The notes below the pieces were generated by a model. It saw nothing but the letters and a program-made list of their open reading frames with translations. It was not told where the DNA came from and did no database searches. From the NCBI GenBank assembly GCA_023423405.1, contig JAFAFR010000091.1, positions 1 to 8,504 of the forward strand: 8,504 nt of DNA. The letters run 5' to 3'. Positions 1 through 6,299 of this stretch are shown piece after piece. This DNA is from Bacteroidota bacterium. GTDB taxonomy: Bacteria; Bacteroidota; Bacteroidia; Chitinophagales; Chitinophagaceae. Position 1 is the first letter of the stretch; each line of letters opens with the position of its first letter. A program made the translations under genes and the position numbers.

Positions 1-2
1 AT

Positions 3-623
3 TTTCTTACCTATTTTGGAAAAGAAAAGATATTTGATATTAATCATACCACAATAAAATACCAGAAGCTAAAGCCTTCCGATGGTAAATATTTTAAAAA
101 ATATGTAATAGAAGAACTTATAGGAAGAACCGAACTTCCAAATATGTCTGAAGCTTTGAAGGAAAAAATTGTTGAAGCTATTTATGAAATTTTTGTCAAT
201 GCCCAAATACATAGTGAAACAAAATTCATTTATACTTGTGGTCAATTTTTTCCAAATAAAAATAGAATTGAATTTACCATTGTAGATACTGGCATTGGGT
301 TTAAAGAAAAAGTGAATAAAAGATTTAAATCTAACTTAGAAGCCTATCAGGCAATAGAATGGGCTGTAAGGGACAAAAACACCACTAAACAAGGAATAAC
401 AGGAGGAATTGGCTTAGCTGTTTTAAAGGAGTTTATAGAAAAAAATAAGGGAAAAATGCAAATTGTAAGTGGAGATGGATTTTATCAATTTGACAGTATG
501 GGAATTGAAACAAAAACATTTAATGGGTCATTTCCAGGAACAATTGTAAATTTGCAATTCTGTACGAATGATTTTAATAATTACTCTTTGGTACAAGAAA
601 TAGATATAAACGATATATTTTAA
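3..623 (+). CDS. GHKL/HATPase_c-type ATP-binding protein, 5' end outside the window
   Basis: Probable ATP-binding regulator with a histidine-kinase-like (GHKL) ATPase fold. The frame is open from the left edge, so the ATG at 144 is probably internal and the true start lies upstream of the window. Counting from that ATG, the N box is EIFVNAQIHS (E15, N19), the G1 box is DTGIGF (D48-F53), the G2 glycines are GGIGLAVL (G87-G90), and a late PGTIVNLQF matches the closing Gly-Thr strand of the fold. No phospho-acceptor histidine domain or membrane segment is visible in the part present. The next gene, 3 nt downstream, encodes a STAS-like protein. This recalls kinase/anti-sigma and STAS pairs such as SpoIIAB/SpoIIAA, in which the ATPase binds or phosphorylates its partner. 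The fold is well supported; the partner-switching role is inference. Confidence 0.85.
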   Translation, partial: FLTYFGKEKIFDINHTTIKYQKLKPSDGKYFKKYVIEELIGRTELPNMSEALKEKIVEAIYEIFVNAQIHSETKFIYTCGQFFPNKNRIEFTIVDTGIGFKEKVNKRFKSNLEAYQAIEWAVRDKNTTKQGITGGIGLAVLKEFIEKNKGKMQIVSGDGFYQFDSMGIETKTFNGSFPGTIVNLQFCTNDFNNYSLVQEIDINDIF

Positions 624-626
624 AGA

Positions 627-974
627 ATGGAAAGTACAACAATTAGTATAGTAAACACAATTGGCGATGTCTATGGCGTGGAAGCGGAAGATGGTCAAAA
701 AGTGTTTGATCTGGTCAAAAAGGCATTTGAGAATGGACACAAAGTTATTTTGTCCTTCTTAAATATAGAAATGCTTACAACTGCTTTTCTTAATACTGCA
801 GTTGGACAGTTGTATAAAGATTATCCAGAAGATGTAATAAAAAAATATTTATCAGTGGACGATATTTCCGATTCTGGCAAAGTGTCTCTTAAACGTGTGG
901 TAGATACAGCTAAGATTTATTATAAAGACCCTGATGCATTGGAAAGAAGTATTAATGACATTTTAGAAGATTAA
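627..974 (+). CDS. STAS-like DUF4325 protein
   Basis: Small cytosolic protein of 115 residues, without signal peptide or membrane segment. The central stretch VILSFLNIEMLTTAFLNTA (about residues 40-58) has the strand-then-helix pattern of the STAS-like DUF4325 family, in which a hydrophobic strand ending in an acidic or polar turn is followed by a Thr/Ser-containing segment and a helix. The C-terminal third is charged and helical. The gene starts 3 nt after the ATPase stop and ends 5 nt before the PIN gene, so the three are almost certainly co-transcribed. STAS-like proteins next to GHKL ATPases suggest a binding partner for the ATPase, by analogy with anti-sigma-factor antagonists. I cannot point with confidence to a phosphorylatable serine; T51, T52 and S80 are only candidates. 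The family call is fairly secure; the role is inferred. Confidence 0.82.
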   Translation: MESTTISIVNTIGDVYGVEAEDGQKVFDLVKKAFENGHKVILSFLNIEMLTTAFLNTAVGQLYKDYPEDVIKKYLSVDDISDSGKVSLKRVVDTAKIYYKDPDALERSINDILED

Positions 975-979
975 GAGTT

Positions 980-1498
980 ATGGCTCATTATAAATTACAA
1001 GATGTTACTCAACTTCAAGGACGAAGTATTTTTTTAGATGCCAATATATTGATTTATCTTTTTTGGCCAACGGGTTCACATCATTTTGAACAAAACTATG
1101 CAAGAGTTTTTAGAACTTTATTAACGCAAGGGAATATTTTATTTATAGACTTTTTAGTTATTTCTGAAGTAATTAATAGAGTATTAAGAATTGAACATTC
1201 GAAATTAAATCCAAATATTAGTTTTAAAGCTTTCCGTGATAGTCAGGATGGAAAAGATACTTTAGATGATATTCATACGATTATAAAAGGAAATATTCTG
1301 AATCGCTTTAATATTGAAGGAAAGATTTTTAGTAATCAGGAGATTGAAAATTTAATGGTAGTGAACGATTTAGATTTTGTTGATAAAGCTACCGTATCAT
1401 TATGTTCAGAAAAATCTATGGTTCTTCTTACCAACGATCGAGATTTTAAAAACTCAGGTTTGGATATTCTTACAGGAAATCCTCATATTTTGAATTGA
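980..1498 (+). CDS. PIN-domain nuclease
   Basis: Probable metal-dependent ribonuclease of the PIN fold, 172 residues. The acidic residues expected for the active site are all present: D20 in IFLDANILIYLF, E63 in VISEVINR, D135 in FVDKATVSLC, and D153/D155 in LLTNDRDF. The length is slightly above that of a VapC-like toxin, with an extra charged helical region at about residues 70-115. No VapB-like antitoxin lies beside it. The two upstream genes encode an ATPase and a STAS-like protein instead, so control may pass through them. The gene is the last of the operon and is followed by a strong terminator. The catalytic set looks intact, so the enzyme is likely active. Whether its target is tRNA, rRNA or mRNA cannot be read from the sequence. 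Confidence 0.88.
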   Translation: MAHYKLQDVTQLQGRSIFLDANILIYLFWPTGSHHFEQNYARVFRTLLTQGNILFIDFLVISEVINRVLRIEHSKLNPNISFKAFRDSQDGKDTLDDIHTIIKGNILNRFNIEGKIFSNQEIENLMVVNDLDFVDKATVSLCSEKSMVLLTNDRDFKNSGLDILTGNPHILN

Positions 1499-1526
1499 AT
1501 ATTCTGCATCAAAACATTTTTAATAT

Positions 1527-1550
1527 AAATCCCTTAATGGGATTTTTTTT
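1527..1550 (+). terminator. Rho-independent terminator of the ATPase/STAS-like/PIN operon
   Basis: A 7-bp stem AAATCCC / GGGATTT with a TTAAT loop is followed directly by a run of T that ends at 1550. It lies 28 nt after the PIN stop codon and ends the first operon. Confidence 0.85.
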
Positions 1551-1579
1551 GTTTATAGTTTCAATATGATTTTTTAAAA

Positions 1580-1612
1580 TTTGTCTAATTTTATCAAAAT
1601 ATAATATATTTT
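1580..1612 (+). promoter_or_regulatory. Candidate flavobacterial promoter for the NdpA operon
   Basis: TTTG at 1580-1583 is followed, after 21 nt, by TATATTTT at 1605-1612, which matches 7 of 8 bases of the Bacteroidota -7 motif TAnnTTTG. Transcription would start near 1619, giving a leader of about 70 nt. The region is extremely A+T-rich, so chance matches are likely. Confidence 0.35.
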
Positions 1613-1654
1613 ATAGGACATTATGGTTTTCCGTAATCCAATAAATAAAAAAAC

Positions 1655-1676
1655 GATTAAATTTCAAACTTTAATC
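1655..1676 (+). promoter_or_regulatory. Perfect inverted repeat in the leader of the NdpA gene
   Basis: GATTAAA (1655-1661) and TTTAATC (1670-1676) form a perfect 7-bp inverted repeat with an 8-nt spacer. It ends 13 nt before the ATG at 1690. It could be a repressor operator, or a weak leader hairpin near the ribosome binding region. It is not followed by a T-run, so it is not a terminator. Confidence 0.35.
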
Positions 1677-1689
1677 ATAGAATTTCAAT

Positions 1690-2739
1690 ATGTCAAAACA
1701 AGTTAAAGAAAAAGGTCATAATATAGCTCTAACCAATATTATAGTTCATAGGATTAATAAAGTAGCGGGTAATAAAGATTCTGCTTTGAAATTGGCAGAT
1801 AAAGAATTAGCCGTAAATAAGCAAGAACGTTATTTTATTGCAGATATTAGAGAATCTTTCACTAAAAGATCGGTTCCTACTTTTGGAATTTTTGAGGATC
1901 AATTTGATTTTAATGTTTTTCAGCAATCATTAAGAGACTATAAAAATGGTAAAATTGATTTTTTAGATTTCACTGTAAAATCAATGGGTTACTATGAAAG
2001 AATGATTAAAAGTTCTGCCCCAGCAACAGGTGGATTTTTAATATTTGCCGATTATAAAATAACAGATAATAATGATGAAAGATATGTTTTGATTTTTTCA
2101 ATAAACAATAAGCAAGGATATAACTTAAATGAAGAAGCATTATCTATTCAACAAATTAAAAATCTTGAATTAAATAAAATTGACTTGGCAACTTTAATTA
2201 ATATTTCTAGATGGAACTTGTCTTTAACTAATGCAGATAATGTCAAAACATATTTAGCTTTTATAAGAGGGAAAAAAGATATATCCGATTATTTTCAAAA
2301 TTTTATCGGATGTGCAGATAAAACAACGGCAACAGAATCTTCAACAAAGTTAAAAAACGCTTTACATTCTTATTGCTCAGAAAATGGTTATGATGATGCT
2401 AAAACTAAGGAAAAAGAAAGGAAAGTTTATGAATATTGCCAAGATTGCAATAAAAATAAAAAGGAAATACAGCTGTCTCATATTTCTGCAATAATAGACG
2501 ATGAAAACCCCAATAGTTTTGCAGAATATGCATCGGATGAAAAATTTTCTGTAAGTGAAATTATTAAATATGATAGTAAGACTCTCAGAACGCTCAAATT
2601 TGTAGAATATCACAGTGATGATCTGTCCATTAGATTAAATAAGCAGATGATTGGTAAAACAGCTAAGATTGATAAGATAAGAAAGACACTTACCTTTACG
2701 AATATTCCGGATGAGCTAATTTCACAATTTGACAAATAA
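1690..2739 (+). CDS. Nucleoid-associated protein, NdpA/YejK family
   Basis: A 349-residue member of the 37-kDa nucleoid-associated protein family typified by E. coli YejK (NdpA); the length is close to the family's usual 335. Family signatures in order are: N-terminal NIALTNIIVHRINK (about 11-24); GIFEDQFDF (66-74), matching the YGLFSEE region of YejK; GGFLIFADY (114-122), matching GGFVLFCHY; the stretch LNKIDLATLINISRWNLS (161-178), matching the ARIDLTEW segment; YLAFIRGKKDISDYFQNFIG (188-207), matching the YLTFLKGR...DFFMDFLG block; and YEYCQ (247-251). It lacks a signal peptide and membrane segments, so it is cytosolic and probably DNA-associated. No obvious Shine-Dalgarno precedes the ATG, as is usual in this phylum. 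The pairing with a membrane protein 2 nt downstream is not the context of the E. coli gene and suggests an accessory, specialised copy. The family is secure; the task is not known. Confidence 0.9.
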   Translation: MSKQVKEKGHNIALTNIIVHRINKVAGNKDSALKLADKELAVNKQERYFIADIRESFTKRSVPTFGIFEDQFDFNVFQQSLRDYKNGKIDFLDFTVKSMGYYERMIKSSAPATGGFLIFADYKITDNNDERYVLIFSINNKQGYNLNEEALSIQQIKNLELNKIDLATLINISRWNLSLTNADNVKTYLAFIRGKKDISDYFQNFIGCADKTTATESSTKLKNALHSYCSENGYDDAKTKEKERKVYEYCQDCNKNKKEIQLSHISAIIDDENPNSFAEYASDEKFSVSEIIKYDSKTLRTLKFVEYHSDDLSIRLNKQMIGKTAKIDKIRKTLTFTNIPDELISQFDK

Positions 2740-2741
2740 TT

Positions 2742-4046
2742 ATGATGGATAATTGCCTCAATGATTTAATAAGTTTACTCAGTAATCATATTAAAGAGAT
2801 AAAATCAGATGCAGTTATAGTTGAAATTACCGTTAATGAAGAATCTCAAAAACAGATTAAACAGTTTTATGATGATGACTTAATTGAAAATATAAAAGAT
2901 TCTTCAAGTAATTTAATAAGTGTTGATAATCTTTCGAATTCATCACAACCTGTTTATATAGAGTTCGTTACGGCAGAATTAAAAAATAAAGGGTTTTATA
3001 TAACTTTTGCTGATTTTGTTGTAGATAATAGGTTCGAATTAGATGAGAATTTTTATATACAGGAATTAAATTATAAAAATACATCTTCTGCTAATCAAGA
3101 AAAAATAGAGAAGTATAACACTCTGTTAGCATTGATTCAAAAATTAGTATCGAAGTCAAAATTTGTAAAGGATGAAGATGTTAAAACTCTATTCTTATTT
3201 CAAGAAAATAAATTTATTGAATTATCTATTGATAATAGTATTGTATATGAAGATTTTTTACAACCTGAAAATCTTGCTTTAATTCGAGAATACGTGATAA
3301 ATATTGATGATTATAAAGAAAAAAGAAGCATATTTTTACAAGAACTGATTGATTTTTTATCTACGGAGAAATCAAATAGATTTCAATATTTACTATCTAA
3401 TTTCAAAGAGTTTTTTGAACGATGCAATACCAGTTTTGAATTTTATTTATCCAATTTTTCATATAACAAATTGAAAATGGAAATAGATAATTCAGTATTA
3501 GAACATTCAAAAAATATCAGGAATATAATTAATGATGCACAATCTAAATTAATAGCCATACCTGTAGCTTTTGTATTGGCTGCCACACAAATCGATTTTT
3601 CAAATGCTTTTTCGATCAAGAACACTATTGTATTAGTTTCCTCCTTTATTTTTTCATATATAATCTCAATTTTTATCCAAAATCAAAAAAACGCTCTCAG
3701 TATAATTTCCGAAAATGTTGAAAATTATAAAAAAGCATTTCTGCAAACAAAAACGGATGATGTAATACAAGAAAAGGGGCAACCTTCTATATCAACTCTT
3801 TTGAAAAACTCCTATAAGAAAATAGAAATAGATTTGGTAAATCAAAAAGAGAAGCTTAGAATCCTTCAATTTATTGGTTGGGCAATTTCTGCAATACTCG
3901 TAATAAGTCTTATTGTAGCAAAATATCAACCCGAAATAAAATCAATTTTTGAATATAAAAAATGTTCAAACACAAAAAAAGCAGTAAAAATAAATTCAAA
4001 GATGGAAATTAATAAGTCGTTACCAAAAGATAACAGAGCAAAATAA
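2742..4046 (+). CDS. Membrane protein of unknown function paired with the NdpA-family gene
   Basis: I do not recognise a family. The 434-residue protein has a long soluble N-terminal part, about residues 1-265, with mixed strands and helices (for example DAVIVEITVNEE at 23-34 and GFYITFADFVVD at 84-95) and a charged helical stretch at about 190-265 that could coil. Then come a hydrophobic pair at about 269-284 (LIAIPVAFVLAAT) and 294-312 (IVLVSSFIFSYIISIFI), a charged, probably cytosolic loop of about 60 residues, and a third hydrophobic segment at about 374-393. The basic tail is rich in Lys. There is no signal peptide. A second ATG follows the first immediately and could also be used. The gene starts 2 nt after the NdpA-family stop, so the products probably act together, with the membrane protein as anchor, sensor or effector. 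That role is inference. Confidence 0.8.
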   Translation: MMDNCLNDLISLLSNHIKEIKSDAVIVEITVNEESQKQIKQFYDDDLIENIKDSSSNLISVDNLSNSSQPVYIEFVTAELKNKGFYITFADFVVDNRFELDENFYIQELNYKNTSSANQEKIEKYNTLLALIQKLVSKSKFVKDEDVKTLFLFQENKFIELSIDNSIVYEDFLQPENLALIREYVINIDDYKEKRSIFLQELIDFLSTEKSNRFQYLLSNFKEFFERCNTSFEFYLSNFSYNKLKMEIDNSVLEHSKNIRNIINDAQSKLIAIPVAFVLAATQIDFSNAFSIKNTIVLVSSFIFSYIISIFIQNQKNALSIISENVENYKKAFLQTKTDDVIQEKGQPSISTLLKNSYKKIEIDLVNQKEKLRILQFIGWAISAILVISLIVAKYQPEIKSIFEYKKCSNTKKAVKINSKMEINKSLPKDNRAK

Positions 4047-4361
4047 TTTGATATTTTCGCTTTGCCACAGAAAGTAACATAATCAAAATTATACGCACGG
4101 CATCCGCAAAACGTTGCCCTCCACTCCGCAAAGCTCCGCTCCGTGCAAAACCCATTGGTACCTATAATTTGGGATTATGCAAAATGCTTTCCTTGCAAAC
4201 GGGCAAAGCCCTTTTTGCTCCACCGAATCCTACGCCTTCCCAAAACTGAATCCAGCCACAAAAAATCCCTTTTTCCCGCACCAACAACCACCCGAAATAA
4301 GGAAAAATGCGCCCAAGCTTTTGAAGGTCACAGATAGAACTGAATCCGCTCCGAATCAAAA
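4047..4361. other. Gene-free, C-rich stretch of unlike composition
   Basis: No convincing gene. Unlike the A+T-rich genes on either side, the + strand here is markedly C-rich: in 4201-4320 I count about 43 C against 16 G. It begins with a possible large imperfect stem, GCACGG (4095-4100) with CCGTGC (4141-4146), and repeats short words such as CTGAATCC (near 4246, 4340 and 4491). Long open frames on both strands reflect the shortage of stop codons. I infer an imported or interspersed non-coding element. No terminator for the upstream operon is evident at its left end. Confidence 0.5.
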
Positions 4362-4423
4362 GATATTAAAATGTGGATAACCCGCCCTGAGCGAAGCCAA
4401 AGGGTTACCCACATTTTAACATC
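4362..4423. repeat. Long inverted repeat with a perfect DnaA-box sequence in one arm
   Basis: Arms 4362-4383 and 4402-4423 pair at 20 of 22 positions around an 18-nt loop. On a minus-strand RNA both mismatches become G-U pairs, giving an unbroken 22-bp stem. The left arm contains TGTGGATAA (4372-4380), the exact complement of the DnaA box TTATCCACA. The right arm contains TTACCCACA (4405-4413), one base different. No T-run follows, so it is not a standard terminator. Confidence 0.7.
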
Positions 4424-4461
4424 CACAACAACAGCGACAACAAAGAACTATTTTATCAAAA

Positions 4462-4529
4462 AAAATGTGGATTTATGGAAAAATTCGACGCTGAATCCAC
4501 TCGCTATTTTTCCCACAAGTCCACATTTT
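4462..4529. repeat. Second inverted repeat carrying TGTGGA/TCCACA
   Basis: Arms 4462-4483 and 4507-4529 pair with two mismatches and one extra base, around a loop of about 23 nt. The outer ten bases, AAAATGTGGA / TCCACATTTT, are perfect and share AAAATGTGGA with the left arm of the inverted repeat 40 nt upstream. The two are therefore probably related elements. Confidence 0.6.
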
Positions 4530-4628
4530 AAACAATACCAACAACAAAATACTTTTTCTTTTCAATTGAAAAAAAATATCCCCGAAAAAAATGCAAATAA
4601 ATTTTATTTTTCAACTGAATTAAATTTT

Positions 4629-4636
4629 TATCTTTG
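4629..4636 (+). promoter_or_regulatory. Perfect flavobacterial -7 motif upstream of Rhs tip 1
   Basis: TATCTTTG matches the TAnnTTTG consensus exactly and lies about 100 nt before the first Rhs segment. No clear TTG is seen at the expected -33 distance (only T-rich sequence), so this is half a promoter. If active, it would transcribe tip 1 and its immunity gene. Confidence 0.35.
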
Positions 4637-4729
4637 AAAAAAGCGAGCAAGCGTAGATGTTCACAGTGAAAAGCCTCGCACGAAAAGAATTGGAGTAGGC
4701 AAATCCCAAAAAGTTGAGCGGAGTTATAG

Positions 4730-5701
4730 AACTACAAATTCAACGGCAAAGAACTGGATATAGAAACGGGGTATTACTACTATGGAGCTAGGTACTACAA
4801 TCCTAGGCTATCTATTTGGTTATCTGTAGATCCACTAGCGGAGAAATATCCGAATTGGAGTCCGTACAATTATTCATTCAATAATCCTATCAATTTTATA
4901 GATCCTGATGGAATGGATCCGCTCCCTGCGTATATGAGAACGGCTGCGATAAGAATTGCTGCGGCAGGTCTTAATAGTGTTGGTGGCGGTGTTGTTAAAG
5001 GAAATTCTAGAGCAGAAAATTTGATGAATGGAATGATGATGAATTATGCAGCAAAGCATAATATGACATTAGGACAAATGGCGGACATGCAAAATGAGAT
5101 TGGACAATTCTATACGGGACTTTCTTTAGTAAAAGGATGGCATGAAGCAGATTATAATAAACTTTATAACAATGTAATAAATAATATGAATGCTTCTCAT
5201 GGTGTCATAGATCAAGTTACACGAGGGTCTATACGGGAAGCAGAAAATAACTGGGGCGTTTTAGGAATTTCTGGAGTAGTTGCTACTATGGTTGCTGTAG
5301 AAGGAGGAATGCCTCAAAGCGTGGGTAGTGGACCTAAAGGATTCCAAAATCCTAACGCAGCTGTTGGTGCTCAGCGGGTTTCACTTAAATACAATGATCC
5401 TCAACCTAATGGTGTGAATTATGGTTATAATATAAGTGATGGCAAATTAAATATAAATGGAAGAGCTGTTACAAATGGTACTTTTGATTATGTTATAACT
5501 AATTCTGGAGAATTACGTATAGGTAGTGGACATTATTATCTATCTAATGGTGCTGAAAGTGTTCAAATGGCAGGGCGTTTGAAAATATGGAATGGGAACG
5601 TTAAACCTCTGAATGGCAATTCTGGGCATTATCGACCAACGGCAGCACAAACTCAAAGGGGTAATCAAATGTTACAAAATATAGTAAATGGAAAAAAATA
5701 A
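4730..5701 (+). CDS. Displaced Rhs toxin tip 1: partial core plus unrecognised C-terminal toxin
   Basis: The frame opens just after an in-frame TAG at 4727-4729 and reads straight into the end of an Rhs core (YKFNGKELD, YYYYGARYYNPR, SPYNYSFNN, FIDPDG), without a start codon. The first in-frame ATG is 4913, the residue right after DPDG. The core end carries PINFIDPDG, fitting the P-x4-D-P-x-G motif at which Rhs proteins cut off their toxin. The tip (from 4913, 262 residues) has an Ala/Gly/Met-rich helical start, a mildly hydrophobic stretch at about 114-130, and a compact end: GELRIGSGHYYLS (199-211), AGRLKIWNGNV (220-230) and SGHYRP (237-242), with H207 and H239 as possible active-site residues. 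I recall SGHY.P endings from other polymorphic toxins but cannot name the enzyme. It is a silent cassette or a remnant unless translated from 4913. It overlaps its immunity gene by 14 nt. Confidence 0.75.
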   Translation, partial: NYKFNGKELDIETGYYYYGARYYNPRLSIWLSVDPLAEKYPNWSPYNYSFNNPINFIDPDGMDPLPAYMRTAAIRIAAAGLNSVGGGVVKGNSRAENLMNGMMMNYAAKHNMTLGQMADMQNEIGQFYTGLSLVKGWHEADYNKLYNNVINNMNASHGVIDQVTRGSIREAENNWGVLGISGVVATMVAVEGGMPQSVGSGPKGFQNPNAAVGAQRVSLKYNDPQPNGVNYGYNISDGKLNINGRAVTNGTFDYVITNSGELRIGSGHYYLSNGAESVQMAGRLKIWNGNVKPLNGNSGHYRPTAAQTQRGNQMLQNIVNGKK

Positions 5702-6152
5702 GGATATAAAATCGATTGCTTTAAAATTATTTGAACAATCAAGTGAAGAGTTTTTAAATTATCCTATAAATTTTAATTTTATTTTAGATAAAACTAATTT
5801 ATTGACTGACGCTGAATATTTACGTTTATTAGTATATACTTTAGATAATTTTCCGCAGTTATATGCTCTTAGATTTATTCTTGTCACAACTAATAGAATG
5901 TTAAGATTTAATAGTATTGAATGGGAGAAAGTTTTTAAATCTATATTATCGAGAGGGGGAGTCAATACGATATACTCTTTTATTTACTCCTATTTAAATC
6001 TTTTACCTAGTGAAATTTATAGCAGTAATTATGTTTGTGATTATATTTATGAAAAAGATGAAGATGATTTGCTTGAGAATCCTACTCTTATTGACAAATT
6101 GTCTTTATTACAAAGTAAAATGTTAAAAATAGGATTTATTATAGCTCCCTAG
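5688..6152 (+). CDS. Candidate immunity protein for Rhs tip 1
   Basis: A 154-residue protein, mostly helical by eye, with no signal peptide or convincing membrane segment, so probably cytosolic. It starts within the last codons of the toxin tip, overlapping 14 nt in another frame, which implies translational coupling. This position directly behind an Rhs tip is the standard place for the cognate immunity gene. The sequence itself (for example LLTDAEYLRLLVYTLDNFPQ at 38-57) matches no family I can name. A cytosolic immunity protein suggests that tip 1 acts in the cytosol. The ATG at 5688 is preferred because the next in-frame ATG is over 200 nt downstream. No terminator with a T-run follows. 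Confidence 0.7.
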   Translation: MEKNKDIKSIALKLFEQSSEEFLNYPINFNFILDKTNLLTDAEYLRLLVYTLDNFPQLYALRFILVTTNRMLRFNSIEWEKVFKSILSRGGVNTIYSFIYSYLNLLPSEIYSSNYVCDYIYEKDEDDLLENPTLIDKLSLLQSKMLKIGFIIAP

Positions 6153-6159
6153 CCTAACC

Positions 6160-6177
6160 CCCCTCCGCTGGTGCGAG
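6160..6177. repeat. CCCCTCCGCTGGT repeat, copy 1
   Basis: CCCCTCCGCTGGTGCGAG begins 8 nt after the stop of the tip 1 immunity gene and recurs with one change at 8001-8018, behind the tip 2 immunity gene. Here the palindrome seen in the second copy is missing or broken (GGTGCGAGGTGTACC). Confidence 0.6.
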
Positions 6178-6189
6178 GTGTACCGTAAA

Positions 6190-6214
6190 TCGCTAATCAC
6201 GAAGTGATTAGCGA
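6190..6214. repeat. Perfect 11-bp hairpin between tip units 1 and 2
   Basis: TCGCTAATCAC and GTGATTAGCGA flank a GAA loop in a perfect stem. No T-run follows, so it is not a normal terminator. It resembles a small REP-like palindrome. The following bases to 6299 hold no gene that I can see. Confidence 0.6.
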
Positions 6215-6299
6215 ATGTCGGATAAAAGATGATGGTAGGTCCATCACGGTCGCTGTGCAAGTGGAGGCTGTAAACCGCCTCTCGGTGCTAGAACAGTAA

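Noticed and set aside
144..146. ATG as start of the GHKL ATPase gene
   Set aside because: The frame is open without a stop from the left edge, and the upstream residues (for example FLTYFGKEKIFDINH) look like ordinary protein; the gene probably starts outside the window.
4362..4529. Chromosomal replication origin
   Set aside because: Only one perfect DnaA box, no dnaA, dnaN or other origin-linked gene nearby, and the words sit inside inverted repeats next to accessory genes.
4143..4637. Several overlapping open frames of 64-88 codons on both strands
   Set aside because: They lie in a C-rich, stop-poor and repeat-rich stretch, overlap one another in different frames, and show no recognisable protein pattern.
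4657..4698. Mini-ORF of 13 codons after the TATCTTTG motif
   Set aside because: Too short, without a recognisable pattern or a clear ribosome binding site; could be a leader peptide, but nothing supports that.
6190..6214. Terminator for the tip 1 immunity gene
   Set aside because: The hairpin is strong but is followed by ATGTCGG, with no T-run.
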